Position numbers and translations under genes: made by a program. Below the pieces are notes generated by a model, which ran no database searches, had not been told where the DNA came from, and saw only the letters and a program-made list of their open reading frames with translations. A stretch of DNA of 64,000 nt, taken from Branchiostoma belcheri. Its lineage: Eukaryota > Chordata > Leptocardii > Amphioxiformes > Branchiostomatidae. This document shows positions 1 through 11,280 of this stretch, piece after piece; within the stretch, counting starts at the first letter, position 1, and every line of letters starts with the position of its first letter. The stretch spans positions 3,208,033 to 3,272,032 of the forward strand of contig NW_017803268.1 in the NCBI RefSeq assembly GCF_001625305.1, in the 5' to 3' direction.

Positions 1-540
1 TACGTGCTTCTGCGTTCTGTCTACGTGCAAAAACATGGGCAAACGTAGGGCATCCGTGCGTGGTGAGTACCACCTCCGTACGGAATCCTACGGATTTAGG
101 AGCACACAGACACGCCGTAGAACTTTAAGTGCATGTAAAACTTTTTCTACGTGCGGTCTGCGGATTCACCACCCGTGCGTGCGAGTACGGGCGACGCGCG
201 TGCCCGTACATACCGTGCGGAAGAAGCACGTGTGAGTATGGCCTCCTTACAGTAAAGTTGCAATCGCACAGAGATCTACGTTGTAAGCACGTACAAGTTG
301 ACTCATTCACTTACCACTTGCGCAACAAATGATGCACGCAACCGCTTACGGCCAGACTTGGCATGCAGATCACACTCTTACACCTTGCGCAACCGTGCGA
401 GTGACGTGTGTCGACGCCACTCCTTTCCCACGCTTTCAGAAAAAACGTAGCAGACGTAGCCTCACAAAAAACGTACGGACAAAAAGCACGTACGGTGGGT
501 TGTGACCAAGGCTTCACACACATGTCTAGTCCTATCTCAT
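1..540. repeat. CpG-rich degenerate repeat at the left edge
   Basis: The first half kilobase is crowded with variants of short CpG words such as TACGTGC, CGTACGG and GTGCGTGCG, spaced irregularly. It reads like a decayed minisatellite. Short frames cross it on both strands, but none has exon borders or protein-like composition. I see no gene. It resembles in flavour the better preserved CGATCG-rich array near 63.1-63.4 kb. Confidence 0.45.
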
Positions 541-689
541 TCTGTTAGTGATTTTGTTCTGCATGTAACATCTACTCTCATAAATACAGCAAGGTTCAAA
601 ATCCTTTCTTTCTCAGGTTTCCCTTTCATCTGAGCAGGATATATCTGTCCATTCAAGTTTCTATATATGAGTTTTGAATAAGACAGAAA

Positions 690-925
690 AACTAGAAATT
701 AGTAATAAGTCCTGTCCTTGGTGCTGAACAGATTATTTTTGCACATAAATTACCTTTTTTTCCACCATAGTACTAGCAATCTCAAGCTAAAGGTCTTGAA
801 ATGATGTCTTCTGGAATATGCTTTTGGTGTTGCTTTTTGTGCATGCAGCAGTCATAGTTTGTTATCATTTTTTGGGAACAAATCCTGACTGTTTTTTCTT
901 ATTCTCAGGCCTGGGAAGATCAGAC
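690..925 (+). pseudogene. Decayed upstream copy of an intron end plus exon start
   Basis: The stretch begins with the phrase 'cctgtccttggtgctga', also found near 3090. It ends with a splice-acceptor-like TTATTCTCAG at 899-908 followed by GCCTGGGAAGA. The same acceptor and exon start occur at the genuine exon at 3344. After about 14 exon bases the copy diverges, so only a stub of the exon is present. A 23-base direct repeat (starting TGTCTAGTCCTATCTC) lies at about 522 and about 933, suggesting that the segment arose by local duplication. Confidence 0.5.
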
Positions 926-1126
926 ACACACAGTGTCTAGTCCTATCTCATTCTGTGAATTCGTTTAAGCCTTTTTGAGTTATCATGGACGGACGGACAG
1001 ACAGATACACACACACCCACACACTCACACACACGCACACACACAAACCTAGCAACTTTCATTTATCGAGCGTGGGGGAAAAGAAGAAAATACCTGTATT
1101 CATAACACATCAACAGTTGTCACTTT

Positions 1127-1487
1127 TTGTTACTTCTGCATGTTTGTTTTCTCTTATTATGTTTGATTTACCTTATGTTCTTGTATTTATTTTGTAAACT
1201 CTTGGTTCATTATGTACAGATTTGTTTATTTGTATTTACGATCTGCTATGAGTTCACTTATTTGTTCACCATTATTGTATATAGCCTACCTTTATTTGCG
1301 TTCATATTTTGTTTGGATTCTGTTATCTGTTCCTTTGATCGTCTTTTGTTTATGTATAATTTATTGAATCGGTGTCGTATAAGCCCACACAGGCTGGGCG
1401 CGGGATAGCGCACGACACGGAAATAAAGTATCATTCATTCATTCATTCATTCATTCATTCATTCATTCATTCATTCAGTCATTCATT
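1127..1487 (+). mobile_element. Non-LTR retrotransposon 3' tail ending in (ATTC)n
   Basis: A T-rich stretch leads into 'aagcccacacaggctgggcg', then GGAAATAAAGTAT, then about 14 tandem ATTC units (about 1432-1487). An untranslated 3' region ending in a simple-sequence tail is the usual signature of CR1/L2-like LINE 3' ends. No reverse transcriptase is left. It sits in an intron of the first gene. Confidence 0.5.
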
Positions 1488-1526
1488 GTAATGAATGAAT
1501 CCACAGCATGTCTTTCCACCCCACAG

Positions 1527-1588
1527 AAAGCCCAGCACCAGTCCAACATGATCACCATGCTGAGAGCCAACCAATGGGAGGACATGAA
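1527..1588 (+). pseudogene. Truncated tandem copy of the exon at 1690
   Basis: After a good acceptor (CCACCCCACAG ending at 1526), 62 bases match the beginning of the true exon at 1690 almost perfectly. The match then breaks into unrelated sequence with no donor. The upstream AATGAATGAAT context is also shared, so an intron end plus exon start was duplicated about 163 bp apart. Splicing to this copy would give a dead-end exon. Confidence 0.7.
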
Positions 1589-1689
1589 TATTCATGTGAC
1601 ATATCTCATTTCTGGACTAGGTTGAAAGGGCTACTCAGTTGTGTTATGATGAAATGAATGAATGAACAGTGTGCCTTTTCCCCCCACAG

Positions 1690-4600
1690 AAAGCCCAGCA
1701 CCAGTCCAACATGATCACCATGCTGAGAGCCAACCAATGGGAGGACATGAAGGCCCTGCTCAGCCCCACCTCCCCCATCCCTGTCGACCAGCAGATCTCC
1801 CGCGCCGCTTCCGACGAGATGTCGCCGCGCGAGATGGACATCCTGGCACGGAAGGCGTCCGGGGGAAGTCCGCTCATGTTTCATGAGGTATGATAACATC
1901 TGAGTATGGTATTTCTGTCAATTCAAGTTTCTATGATTTTTGTATAGGAGATAAGGCCACATCAATTTAATTTCTTGGTTAACGGATTTTTCTAGAAAAA
2001 TAATGGAGGGAGCTGGCAAAAAAAAATAAAAACAAGAGTTCCGAGATCTCATACCTCCATGAAATATGGGCTTGATATGTAAATGTAAATTTCCTCTTTA
2101 ATTATGCAAATTACCTCCGCATTAACATGATATATGCATCGTGATGTATGTTAACTTTTGATTAACTTACAGATGTCCAAAGTATAACATTCCCATTATT
2201 CACCATTAAGAAATCATAGAATGTTTGCATAAATTATGCAAATTAGGTCATAATTTGCATAATTAGTATCTGTTGATGTTCTGCCTGCCATAGGTTACAT
2301 ACATTACATGTATGAAAGTAGTATAATGTAAAACACTGTAATCATAGAATTTCCTCATTAATTATGCAAATAAAGTCCTCATTTGCATAATTTGCATTTA
2401 ATCATGTACATCTCTTTCTTAGCTACCTACACACCAAAAATTATGAAAATATGTTGTTCCTATCTGGACTTATTGGCTTTTAAACATTTCGCCAGAAAGT
2501 GCCCTGCAGTTCCAAAACAAGCTGCTAGGGGGACCAAACCCACACCACTTATTCCTGACAACAAAAGCTATCTGTCACCAAAAATTCAAGACCATAGCAT
2601 GTTCAGGTCCAAAGATACAAAAACCGGAAGTTCTGCTGCAGTACCAAGGTCATCCACCAGGAGGCCCATATTTGACCTTGACCTTTGTCTTCCTAAGACT
2701 TATCAGCATACCAAATATCATCACAATCCATAAAGGCGTTATGAAGTTATGCTGACTACAAAGTTGCGGAAACACACACAGACACACAGACACACACACA
2801 CACAGACACACAGACACACAGACAGACGCCGCCAAAAACAATACCTCCATTTTTCATGGAGGTAACAATGAATTTTGAACTTTTAATGATACCATTGCAC
2901 TGGAAGATGGAATAACTGTAACAGCTAGGAAGAAAAGGACTGTTTTCAACTGTTCAGGGCAAAATATGAGCATTTTGCAGTTGATTCTGAATTTTTATTT
3001 TTATTTGCAAAACAGAAAAAAATGAAGCGGGCAAATCCGTTAACCAAGAAATTAAATTGGTGTGGCCTAAAGAGACACCAGATATGGGGCCTGTCCTTGG
3101 TGCTGAATAGTCTATTTTGTGATATGATAGTATACGTAGCAGAAAATACCTGCAATATTTCAAACTGAGACTAGTATCATCTATTGCCGTTTCAAGCATA
3201 GGAGGCAATCACAAACATAAGTTCTCAGACATTGAATTGGTGTCTTTTGAGTATGCTTTTTTTTATAGTTTTATGTTGCAGCCAGAATAATGATTTTCAT
3301 TCTGATAACCATGCAAATGCTGACTGATTTTTCTTGTTCTCAGGCCTGGGAAGACCACCAGGAGGGGGATAAGCAAAGATGTGTGTCCCAGGGCAGACGA
3401 CTCACTCCAGGTACTATTATAATAACTAGTACCAATAGTTTTTGGCAACGTCTCAGGGAGGAGCCTAATGGTACAGTATTGTGTGCAGTTCGCAAGAATT
3501 CTAGGAATTGTACAGGCATTTTGTCCACAGGCATGCGGAATGTCCACAGGCATTTCTCTGACCCACATCTATGCCCACATTCCTGGAACCCTGAAGATCT
3601 GTCTGCCCCAGATGGCCCTACTTTCTGTGCCTCGGGGCCCGTTCACTATGCACTCAGTGTACTGTATCTGTCTAGACTTAACAGGTACCAAGTCTTCTTC
3701 TTCTTCTTCTTCTCCTTGATGCCCAACATCATGGTAATGATGACTCTGGCATGCTGGAGTGCGCTGGTGCCGTCAACGTTCGTGCTCTCGCTCTGCACAA
3801 TACTTCAGAATTAAACTAGTATGTGACTCATGGAATGAAGTCCAAGTCCGTAATCCAATCTCATAGTCCTTTTTCCGTAGCCTGGGTCAATTTCCGTAGG
3901 GGGACCGTAGTGTAGTACTATGTCTCAGTTACTGGCGGAGGCACGTGACACAAACGTGTCGACTGTAGGTGCCTCCACCACTACACTGCCAAGGTTATTC
4001 CAGTCCTTTACAGTCTTAGGCAGGAAGGACCCTCCCCTGTATTGTGTACGGGTAGACGGGACACGTAGCTGTTTGTCGTGCGATCGACGCTGACGAGGTG
4101 GGAGCGGAACTAGCTTACTGTTAATGATGGGGCAATGTAGCAAGCCATGTTGGATTTTGTAGAGAACTGTGACTCGTGCAAGTCTCCTACGCTCCTCCAG
4201 TGGCACCCAGCCCAGTGTTGTTAACATGCTACTCACGCTCGAGGTGTTGTGATAACGACCAAGCACAAATCTCGCTGCCCTCCTCTGAACAGCTTCCACT
4301 TTATCTATACCCTTCCTGGTGTACGGGTCCCACACAGTACAGGCGTATTCAAGGATAGGCCTAACAAATGTCTTATACGCTTTCTCCTTGATGTTTTTGG
4401 AGCATATTTTAAGATTACGCCTAAGGAAGCCCAAGGCTCGGTTTGCTTTGTTGACAGTGTTGTTTATATGTGTGTCCCAGGCCATTTCCCGGCTCATTGT
4501 TACACCCAAGTAGTTGACTGTTTGAGTGTTAGCTAATGTATGGCCATGTAGGACATAGGAGTACACATGTGGGCTCCTACTCCTTGTTACTGACATTGAC

Positions 4601-6458
4601 ACACATTTGGAGGGGTGAAACTGCATGTCCCAACAGCTCTCCCATTCTGACAAGCGTTGCAGATCTTGTTGGAGTTCCTCCTGTTTTCTAGTGTTTGTTG
4701 TGATCTTGTACACTCCGGTATCATCTGCGAACAACCTTGCTTGCGCTGTCAACTTATCCGGCAAGTCGTTGATGTAAACCAAGAACAAACACGGGCCCAG
4801 AACCGAGCCTTGCGGCACACCTGACTGGACGTTGACATACGACGAGTGATGCCCGTCAACTATCACCGCTTGGCGTCTGTTTTCTAGGAAGCTGGCAATC
4901 CAACCAAGTGTTGTCCCTTGGATTCCGTACCGTTTAAGTTTGTGAGACAGAAGGCTGTGATTTACCCGGTCGAATGCCTTAGCAAAATCCATTATTAATA
5001 TGTCTGTTTGTCTGCCGTTCTCCAAGTTTGACGTTAACTCCTCCACAAACTCTAGCAGCTGACTCTCACACGATCTCTTTCGTCTGAAACCGTGTTGATT
5101 GTCATTTAGGATATTGTGAAACTCAAGGTGCTGCATTACTGATTTGACCACTATGTGTTCCATAACCTTGCAGACAATACATGTCAGTGATACTGGTCTG
5201 TAGTTTGCTGGGTTGTATTGTTCCCCCTTCTTGAAAATTGGAGTGACATATGCACTCCTCCAATCGTCTGGTACTGTGCCAGATGCTAATGATGTCTGAA
5301 AGATTGTGGTCAGAGCAGGTGCCAACTCCTCTGCAAGTTCCCTTAACACCCTTGGGTTAATCCCATCTGGGCCCCCAGCTTTATGTGGGTTAAGGTTTCT
5401 CAGTAACACCTTCACTCCCTCTTGTGTGATGTCGATGCTACCCATTTCTGGTATGGGCAGGTCTTCCATGCCGGTCTTCTGCTCAAACTCCTCTTCGGTG
5501 TACGTTCGACCATCACCGAAAACTGACTGAAAGTGTTTATTTAATATTTCTGCTTGTTCCTGTGGGTTCGATATAAGGCGCCCGTCTTTCTTAAGCGGGG
5601 CAACGCCGACATTCGAAGCCCGCTGGTTTTTCACATAGGACCAAAACTTCTTGTTTCTCGCTTTGTGGTCTTCCTCAAAATCATGAAATGATGGTAGTGC
5701 CATGCAAACAATAATCCTAACAGCAACCACCATCGCAATGGCAATGTATGTTTTCATTGCCAGTCTTGTTGTTTCTTTGCTATAGGCAACATGAGCATGA
5801 CATTACATGTACATGTATAACAATATCCAATTTTCTGTGATTGTTGGAGCATTCGGACATCTGATACCAAGGACAGAGATCAAAGTAAAGGGATTTAGAA
5901 AATTTAATGTAATATTCTGAGTTGAGCATGCTTGACACACCTTCAAAAACACTACTTATAGTATCCGCCAGACAAAGAAAGACATGAAAATACAAAAGCT
6001 ATAAATGCTACATGTATTGTAGACTACACAACACATGTCAAGTGAAATTATGCTATTGTAACTCAAGTGAGTATGTAGGTGTCACCAACTGCCCAGCCCA
6101 ATGGTCCCCTATATACCATTTGGCCCAGCAGTTGTGTGTTTGGTTGTGAGATGACACGCTGCGTGTGGCATGGGTTCGATCCCTGGGAGTCAGAGTCTAC
6201 CTTTCCCCCTTTTCTGGTGTTACACTATGTTTACTTCAGAATCACTTGACACAATGTGTTTTAATGGAAAAACTTTACAATTGTACTGTTTTCTCGTTCT
6301 CAGTTGGTGGAGGCCTGGTCCACAGAACCTCGACAGTCCACCCTCGCATCAGTCTGGGACACAGACCGACCGTCACACGAAGGGCGCCGTTCTACGCCAC
6401 ATCCGCCATCGTGTCAGAGGTCACAGACTGGTGGAAAAACATGCACACTCAGAAGTAA
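1690..6458 (+). CDS. C-terminal 139 residues of an unidentified gene (3 exons)
   Basis: Three exons join in phase: 1690-1887 (phase 0 in, 0 out), 3344-3410 (ends one base into a codon) and 6304-6458 (ends in TAA). Each has AG before it, and the first two have GT after. The joined 139 residues are hydrophilic, with no signal peptide or membrane segment. They include the pieces MITMLRANQWEDMKALLSP, EMSPREMDILARKAS and SEVTDWWKNMHTQK. I do not recognise the family. The tail looks like a cytosolic or cytoskeletal protein rather than an enzyme. The gene must start before the window, because I find no start codon or earlier exon in 1-1690. Both internal exons have partial duplicates in the flanking introns. 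Confidence 0.7.
1950..3070. mobile_element. Nested inverted-repeat element in an intron
   Basis: About 38 bases at 1952-1990 (starting AGGCCACATCAATTTAAT) recur inverted at 3033-3070, bracketing about 1 kb. Inside, a second element runs from about 2055 (TACCTCCATGAA) to about 2868 (TTCATGGAGGTA), so its ends are inverted too. It carries a CAGACACA-type simple repeat at 2765-2825. A 116-codon open stretch at 2383-2733 in this element has no recognisable domain and is probably not a gene. Confidence 0.5.
3830..5757 (-). mobile_element. 5'-truncated CR1/L2-like LINE with open reverse transcriptase frame
   Basis: The frame 5757-3925 runs 610 codons without a stop. Reverse transcriptase landmarks occur in order: NPHKAGGPDGINP (about 123-135), NYRPVSLTCI (about 185-194), the first catalytic aspartate in LIMDFAKAFDRVNH (D257), GVPQGSVLGP (313-322), the FADD catalytic box (343-346) and VNYLGVTM further on. 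The C-terminal part shows the usual LEYACTVWDPY and FLPKTVKDWNNL blocks. The apurinic endonuclease domain that should precede the RT is missing, and the first ~20 residues look like flanking sequence read through, so the copy is 5'-truncated. An uninterrupted frame suggests a fairly young insertion. It lies antisense in the last intron of the first gene. Confidence 0.88.
6125..6200 (+). repeat. tRNA-derived SINE-like fragment
   Basis: The segment contains a B-box-like GGTTCGATCCC preceded by a region resembling tRNA D and anticodon arms (TGTGAGATGACACGCTGCG). Acceptor-stem pairing is not evident, so it is not called a tRNA gene. It lies just upstream of the terminal exon at 6304. Confidence 0.35.
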
Positions 6459-6730
6459 TATAGGGTTAATGTCCCACCCCGAGGTGTATATGGGGAGATA
6501 ATCCTTGGTCCGGTGTGATAATCACCGAATAAACCACCAAGTGAGCATAGCAAACGAGGTGGTTCTAAAAAGTGGTCGGTTATTCTAATAGCCGACCACT
6601 TGGCTATTACTAGGTTACGGCCTGAAAACCAATGGGAAATGGAGCCTTCTGATTGGTCAACGCCTTCTGGCTATATGATAATACACTTTAACCCCTGACC
6701 AGCGAATGCTGCATTCTGCACTACATGAGC
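6459..6730 (+). repeat. Dispersed repeat R1, copy 1, forming the 3'UTR start
   Basis: From 'agggttaatgtccc' this stretch matches 44403-44520 and 51885-52120. Shared phrases include 'accaccgagtgagcgtagc', the palindromic AAGTGGTCGGTTA...TAACCGACCACTT and 'aatggagccttctgattggt'. Here it begins two or three bases after the TAA of the first gene. It supplies an AATAAA at 6528-6533, so the host 3'UTR appears to be built from transposon-like sequence. The element class is unknown. Confidence 0.65.
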
Positions 6731-7279
6731 CATTTTCTAAAGGTTAGAAACTAGTGGAAAATACTTGTGATTTATAGATAAGATCTTCTCTACAACTTGA
6801 TAAAGATCTAGATCTAGAGAGGAGATTTTTTCCAGTCAAACATCTTCCTAAATATTATAGTGTAGTGACATTTATGTACTAGGTATTACGTTGTCTGTAG
6901 GAGTCTATTCTTACCACTGTGATTTATGATTGATAACTTATGGACAGCATAGTTTTGACATTGATATATATTATGTTGTTAGCAGTTATAATGCTACTTG
7001 GTTGAGTACAGTGCTTGAACAATGTGTACTCACAGTAATACTACATACAATGTATATCGAAAATTGTATCTGTATTCTTGGTAAAGTTGTTTGGTCACAC
7101 CAATGTCCTTGGTTACACATTTGAAAGACTTTTAGTGTCCTTATTCAAGCAATATTATAATAACATGCTCAACTGCTGTTGCACAATACTGTACGATATT
7201 CGTACATTGTATGGCATTTGTGTCTAAAGCTTTGTAAATCGACAATAGGCCAGCATAGAATTGTTTTATGAAATTGTTG

Positions 7280-7523
7280 AATAAATTATATAATTATACA
7301 TGTATGTAAATTGTATATTTTGTGCTGTGAGGACTATTTTGTGACAGATGCCCATGAGTTTTAACATTGTGAGATCTTTTTAACTATGTGTGGTGGTCTT
7401 ATATCTGGATTTCAATATCTGCAGATTATACCAGTTTCAATATGATATAAAAATTGCATTCTGTTTTTATGAAAACGTAATAAAGATGAATGGACTGTAT
7501 GTTTCAGAAGGAGGTGAAATAAA
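7280..7523 (+). terminator. Candidate polyadenylation signals of the first gene
   Basis: AATAAA occurs at 7280-7285 and 7518-7523, downstream of the stop at 6458 with no other gene between. The nearer AATAAA at 6528 is also possible. Which one is used cannot be told from sequence alone. Confidence 0.3.
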
Positions 7524-7775
7524 CTTTTACTCTAGTTGCATTGGGACCTTGGTGATTTGTAACAAGAATATGCAGCCTATCTAGCAGCTCCCCTAGCGCC
7601 CAAGGTTATATTGCACCGTTAAATACGAGTAATGCACACACACATTTAGGAAGGAAAAATGGATCCATTGATTGACTAATAGACAACATCATTGCACTGG
7701 CTCAAAATCTTCTTGTTACACAAATTAGGATTGAAATTCGGATGTGGTGGCCCTTCAGAAAGTTGAAATTACAAA

Positions 7776-8200
7776 TTCAGATTCTTTATTGACACAACAA
7801 AAAAGTACAGAGACTTTTGTATACTCTTCTACAACTTAACTAAAGATCTAACAAAGCTAAATACATGTGTGGATAACGTTATCTTACGTACAGAGTATAT
7901 GTATGATGTAACAATAAAGGTTAACTATTCTATAACACGTGTTCTCTTAGATCAAAACATTCTTTAATGTATTTTCCTATTTGAACACTGTATTGGTTAT
8001 CTCCCCTGAGAATGTAGTTGCATTTATCTACAGGATCTAACGTATTGAAATCAATTGAACAAGCGAAAAGAAAGGTGAACAGCAATACGCGCTTATCATT
8101 GTAGAGTGTACAATCCATTATAAAATGGTGCTCATTTTCAATCTTGTTAGGACGAAATGGACAGAAATTTACAGGAATTGTGCACGTGGAAACTGGAGAT
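7776..8200 (-). mobile_element. LINE ORF2 C-terminal fragment, copy 1
   Basis: Read on the minus strand, the segment encodes FCPFRPNKIENEHHFIMDC followed by TLYNDKR. This has the C...H...C spacing seen near the C-terminus of many non-LTR retrotransposon polyproteins. A frame continues to a stop at 7930. The second copy (15958-16350) has the same arrangement with a diverged sequence. There is no reverse transcriptase core, so this is a dead 3' remnant. Confidence 0.6.
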
Positions 8201-8718
8201 GCGCAAGGGACAAACGTAGCTCAGTAGCTCCCTTTAGTATTAAGCGCCGCCTATAGTCATGCCTTCTCAATTTTTATACATAATTAGTTAAGGATACATG
8301 TGGGCATCTTAATGACAACATTAGACTTTAATTCAACTGTTGGTATGCTTGTAATTCACTTTGAGTCAAAACGGCCCTTTAGAATTACGCGTATGAGGTA
8401 ATCATTATGTATATATTAATCTTATCGTGTTTTAACATATTCTAATGATTAGATGTCTACATCTATATTTCTACTTTCTAAATCAACGATCATTATTTGT
8501 ATCCACTTCCATACCCTTGCACCAAATATTCCACTGATTGAATAGGTATGTATTATCAAAGTTTTATTATTATTATTTTTTGTTTAAATTGATTTCGCTT
8601 TTCATTCTCGCTTCATAAACAACCGGATGAAAGTAATAGGAAACCTCTCACAGTATGAAAACAACCCTTCGCTAGCGTTGTTCTAAGTCCCTTGTGGTTG
8701 AATGACTTTTTTCTCCTA

Positions 8719-10855
8719 TTAACCCTTAAGCTGCCGGTCCCGGGTATATCCGGGTTCACTGTACATCCCCTGTGTGCCATGCCCGGGTATATTCGGGATA
8801 GGGTATTCCCCGGGATAACTTAGCACAGCTGCATGTTTCGCGCCCGCCGACCAGGAAGTGACTGGCGGCGGTAAGTGAGGGCAGGTCAGAGGTCAAAGTG
8901 GGTTGCGTAATCACCGATTACGTCATCCCACAATGCTTTGCGGCCTATAATTGCCAAGATGGCGGCGGCGTCGTCTGCCGAGGCTTTGTTCTTTTGTTTA
9001 CGTGTTTTGGGCGGTGAATTTGGACTGTTAACACCAAAATGACGACGTTTACCCTCGAAGAACTGTTGTAGGAGGTCGCTACTGTTGATTTAGCCTATGG
9101 TTGACGTATATCTGACGCTGATTCCATTGAGAGTAGTGAAAATGAGACGGATCGTGTTAGCAGACGGGAGGGAATGTGCTCACATGGAACCAGATAGCAT
9201 TGGTGAATGTGACATCGGCCATGGAACTACTAATGGCCGTGGTCGTGCTAGGGGTAGAGGTCGGGGCCGAGGTCGGGGGTGTGGAAAAGGCCAAACAACA
9301 AGGGAACGTGGCACTGACAGGCGAGGTTGCAGCCGGCCAGCTGATGGGGATTTAAATCCCCGGAGCCGCCCATCAAGCTGCAACTGATACAAGATTTGAT
9401 GGCACAAACTGGCAGAGGGGGGATGGAAACAGCCTGACCAAGTCTCCCCATGTTTTCACTGCACAAAGTGGATTTAGTGGCAAGTTTTATTTCTATTTTA
9501 TAGCAGCTTTTATGTAAAATTTTCCATGGTATAAAGTATAATATTATCTTTTTATTGCTTTTTACCTGTTTATTGCCTTTGTAGTTTATATTGTCAAGTT
9601 GAAATATATTCCTAGACATAGTATATGCAATAAGCTTTCATATGATATGTAACAAGTATATATACCATCGATCACATAGGTACAGGAAGGAATGTATTAT
9701 GTTGTATACATTAGTTGGTTCAGCACCAAGGACAATATCCATCATAAACTTACCTGTAATGATACCTGAGTGCTGTATTTTTACTTGTATGTAGTTCTAA
9801 TAGTGTCAGGACATGTCAGGATCTGTTAAGTCAAGGCCCAAGTCATTCTGTGGTTGCTTATTGTTGATTGTATGGAAACAAGGTGGAAATTGTACATTTT
9901 ATTGCTTTTTACCTGTTTATGACCCTTATGGTCTATGTTATCAAGTTGACATACATTCCCGGCTCTACTATAAGCTTCCATATAGTATGTAACAACTCTA
10001 TGTACCATTTTTATAAATGTACAGAAAGAAGTGTAATATGTTGTGATGAATCAGTGTCTTAGCTGAATAGTCAGTTCAGCACCTAGGACAATACCCATCA
10101 TAAACTTACCTGTAATGATACCTGAGTACTGTATGATTACGTCTATGTGATTCTCATAGTGTCAGGACATGTCAGGATCTGTTAAGTCAAGGCCCAAGTC
10201 ATTCTGTGGTTGCTTATTGTTGATTGTATGGAAACAAGGTGGAAATTGTGCATTTTATTGCCTCTTTACCTGTTTATGACCCTTGTAGTCTATGTTATCA
10301 AGTTGATATACATTTCTAGTTATAGTATCTACTATATGCTTTCATATGATATATAACAAGTCTATGTACCATCTTTTATAAGGGTACAGAAAGAAGTGAA
10401 ATATGTTGTAATGGATCAGTGTTTAGCTGAATAGTCAGTTCAGCACCTAGGACAATATCTGATCATAAACTTACCTGTAGTGACACCTGAGTGCTGTATT
10501 TTACGTGTATGTGATTCTCATAGTGTCAGGACATGTCAGGAATGTTATAGGTTTCATACTTATACTTTTTATATAGTTTAGGCATTGTAATACAAAAAAA
10601 ACTATGAAAACAGCTATTTTATTGCATTATTGCCCTTGTAATTCATTACTATTGATGTCAGGCTACATTTGAAATATTTTTCTGTAAAGTACACATTCTT
10701 AGCTTTCCAATGATATCTGGCATGATATGGTAAGTTGAGGGGAAAATGACAAAAAGACAGTAATACAAAGGTAGTACCCCCTATTTCAAAAGGGTCTGGA
10801 AACCCTGGCACAGAGGGGATGTATTGGTGAGAAACACTGGCAGCTAAAGGGTTAA
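8719..10855. mobile_element. Non-autonomous piggyBac-type element (TTAA ends)
   Basis: The left end is TTAA (8719-8722) then CCCTTAAGCTGCCGGT. The right end read inverted is TTAA (10852-10855) then CCCTTTAGCTGCCAGT, a 14/16 match. TTAA target duplication with CCC-starting inverted repeats is the hallmark of piggyBac transposons. Inside, from the ATG at 9039, a frame begins MTTFTLEELL and, after two in-frame stops, continues DADSIESSENETDRVS. This resembles the acidic N-terminus of piggyBac transposases. The catalytic domain is absent, so the copy cannot move by itself. Confidence 0.8.
9540..10560. repeat. Three ~360 bp tandem repeats inside the piggyBac-type element
   Basis: The phrase 'cataaacttacctgtaatga' recurs near 9745, 10100 and 10465, and 'gtgtcaggacatgtcagga' follows in each unit. 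The period is about 355-365 bp, and the first unit is partly degenerate. The array fills most of the space where the transposase would be expected. Confidence 0.8.
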
Positions 10856-11030
10856 TTGAGTATCTACCAAAGATACCGATACCTTATGCGAGCTCACGAA
10901 TGCGTCATTCCTTCTTTTTCTCCCCACAAAAGGTCCCTCTTTAATTCTCCCGACAGGTGTGTTGATTCCGTATTCACACAATAGCGCCAAAGTTACCTGA
11001 AACCCCCGCAGAAAGCCCTCGACACGCCTG
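10856..11030. other. Intergenic, nothing recognised
   Basis: This is sequence between two mobile elements, with no coding signal or RNA gene that I can see. Confidence 0.5.
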
Positions 11031-11280
11031 GCCCAATAGTCTCGTACCCAGTCTTATCGTGGTTGGGGCAGGCTGTATCTTCGGGGCTAGAATAGTTTCC
11101 CCCCGCCCAGTACAACAGGCCGCCCCGGTAGGAGTGTTGATTTTCCCTCTCAATCTCCCATCGTGAAATACCTACCGGGAAACCTAGCTGAGGCGGGCGG
11201 GGAAGAGCTCCTGCAGCCCCGAGGAAAACCCGCCCTGGCTACGATAAGACTGGATACCAGGCTACCGGCCCAACAGCGCG
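11030..11280. mobile_element. Palindromic GC-rich MITE-like element
   Basis: The left arm (11040-11095, containing CAGTCTTATCGTGGTTGGGG and CTTCGGGGCT) recurs inverted at about 11213-11270 (AGCCCCGAGG ... CTACGATAAGACTGG). The middle holds a second inverted pair, CCCGGTAGG and CCTACCGGG. There is no coding capacity. It is probably a short DNA-transposon derivative. Confidence 0.55.

Noticed and set aside
2383..2733. 116-codon open frame as a gene
   Set aside because: It lies wholly inside an inverted-repeat element, has no recognisable domain, and runs into simple-sequence DNA.
9097..9387. Arg-Gly-rich 96-codon frame as an RNA-binding protein gene
   Set aside because: It is in the wrong frame of the decayed piggyBac transposase region. 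The RG run comes from a GGTCGGGGCCGAG-type low-complexity stretch.
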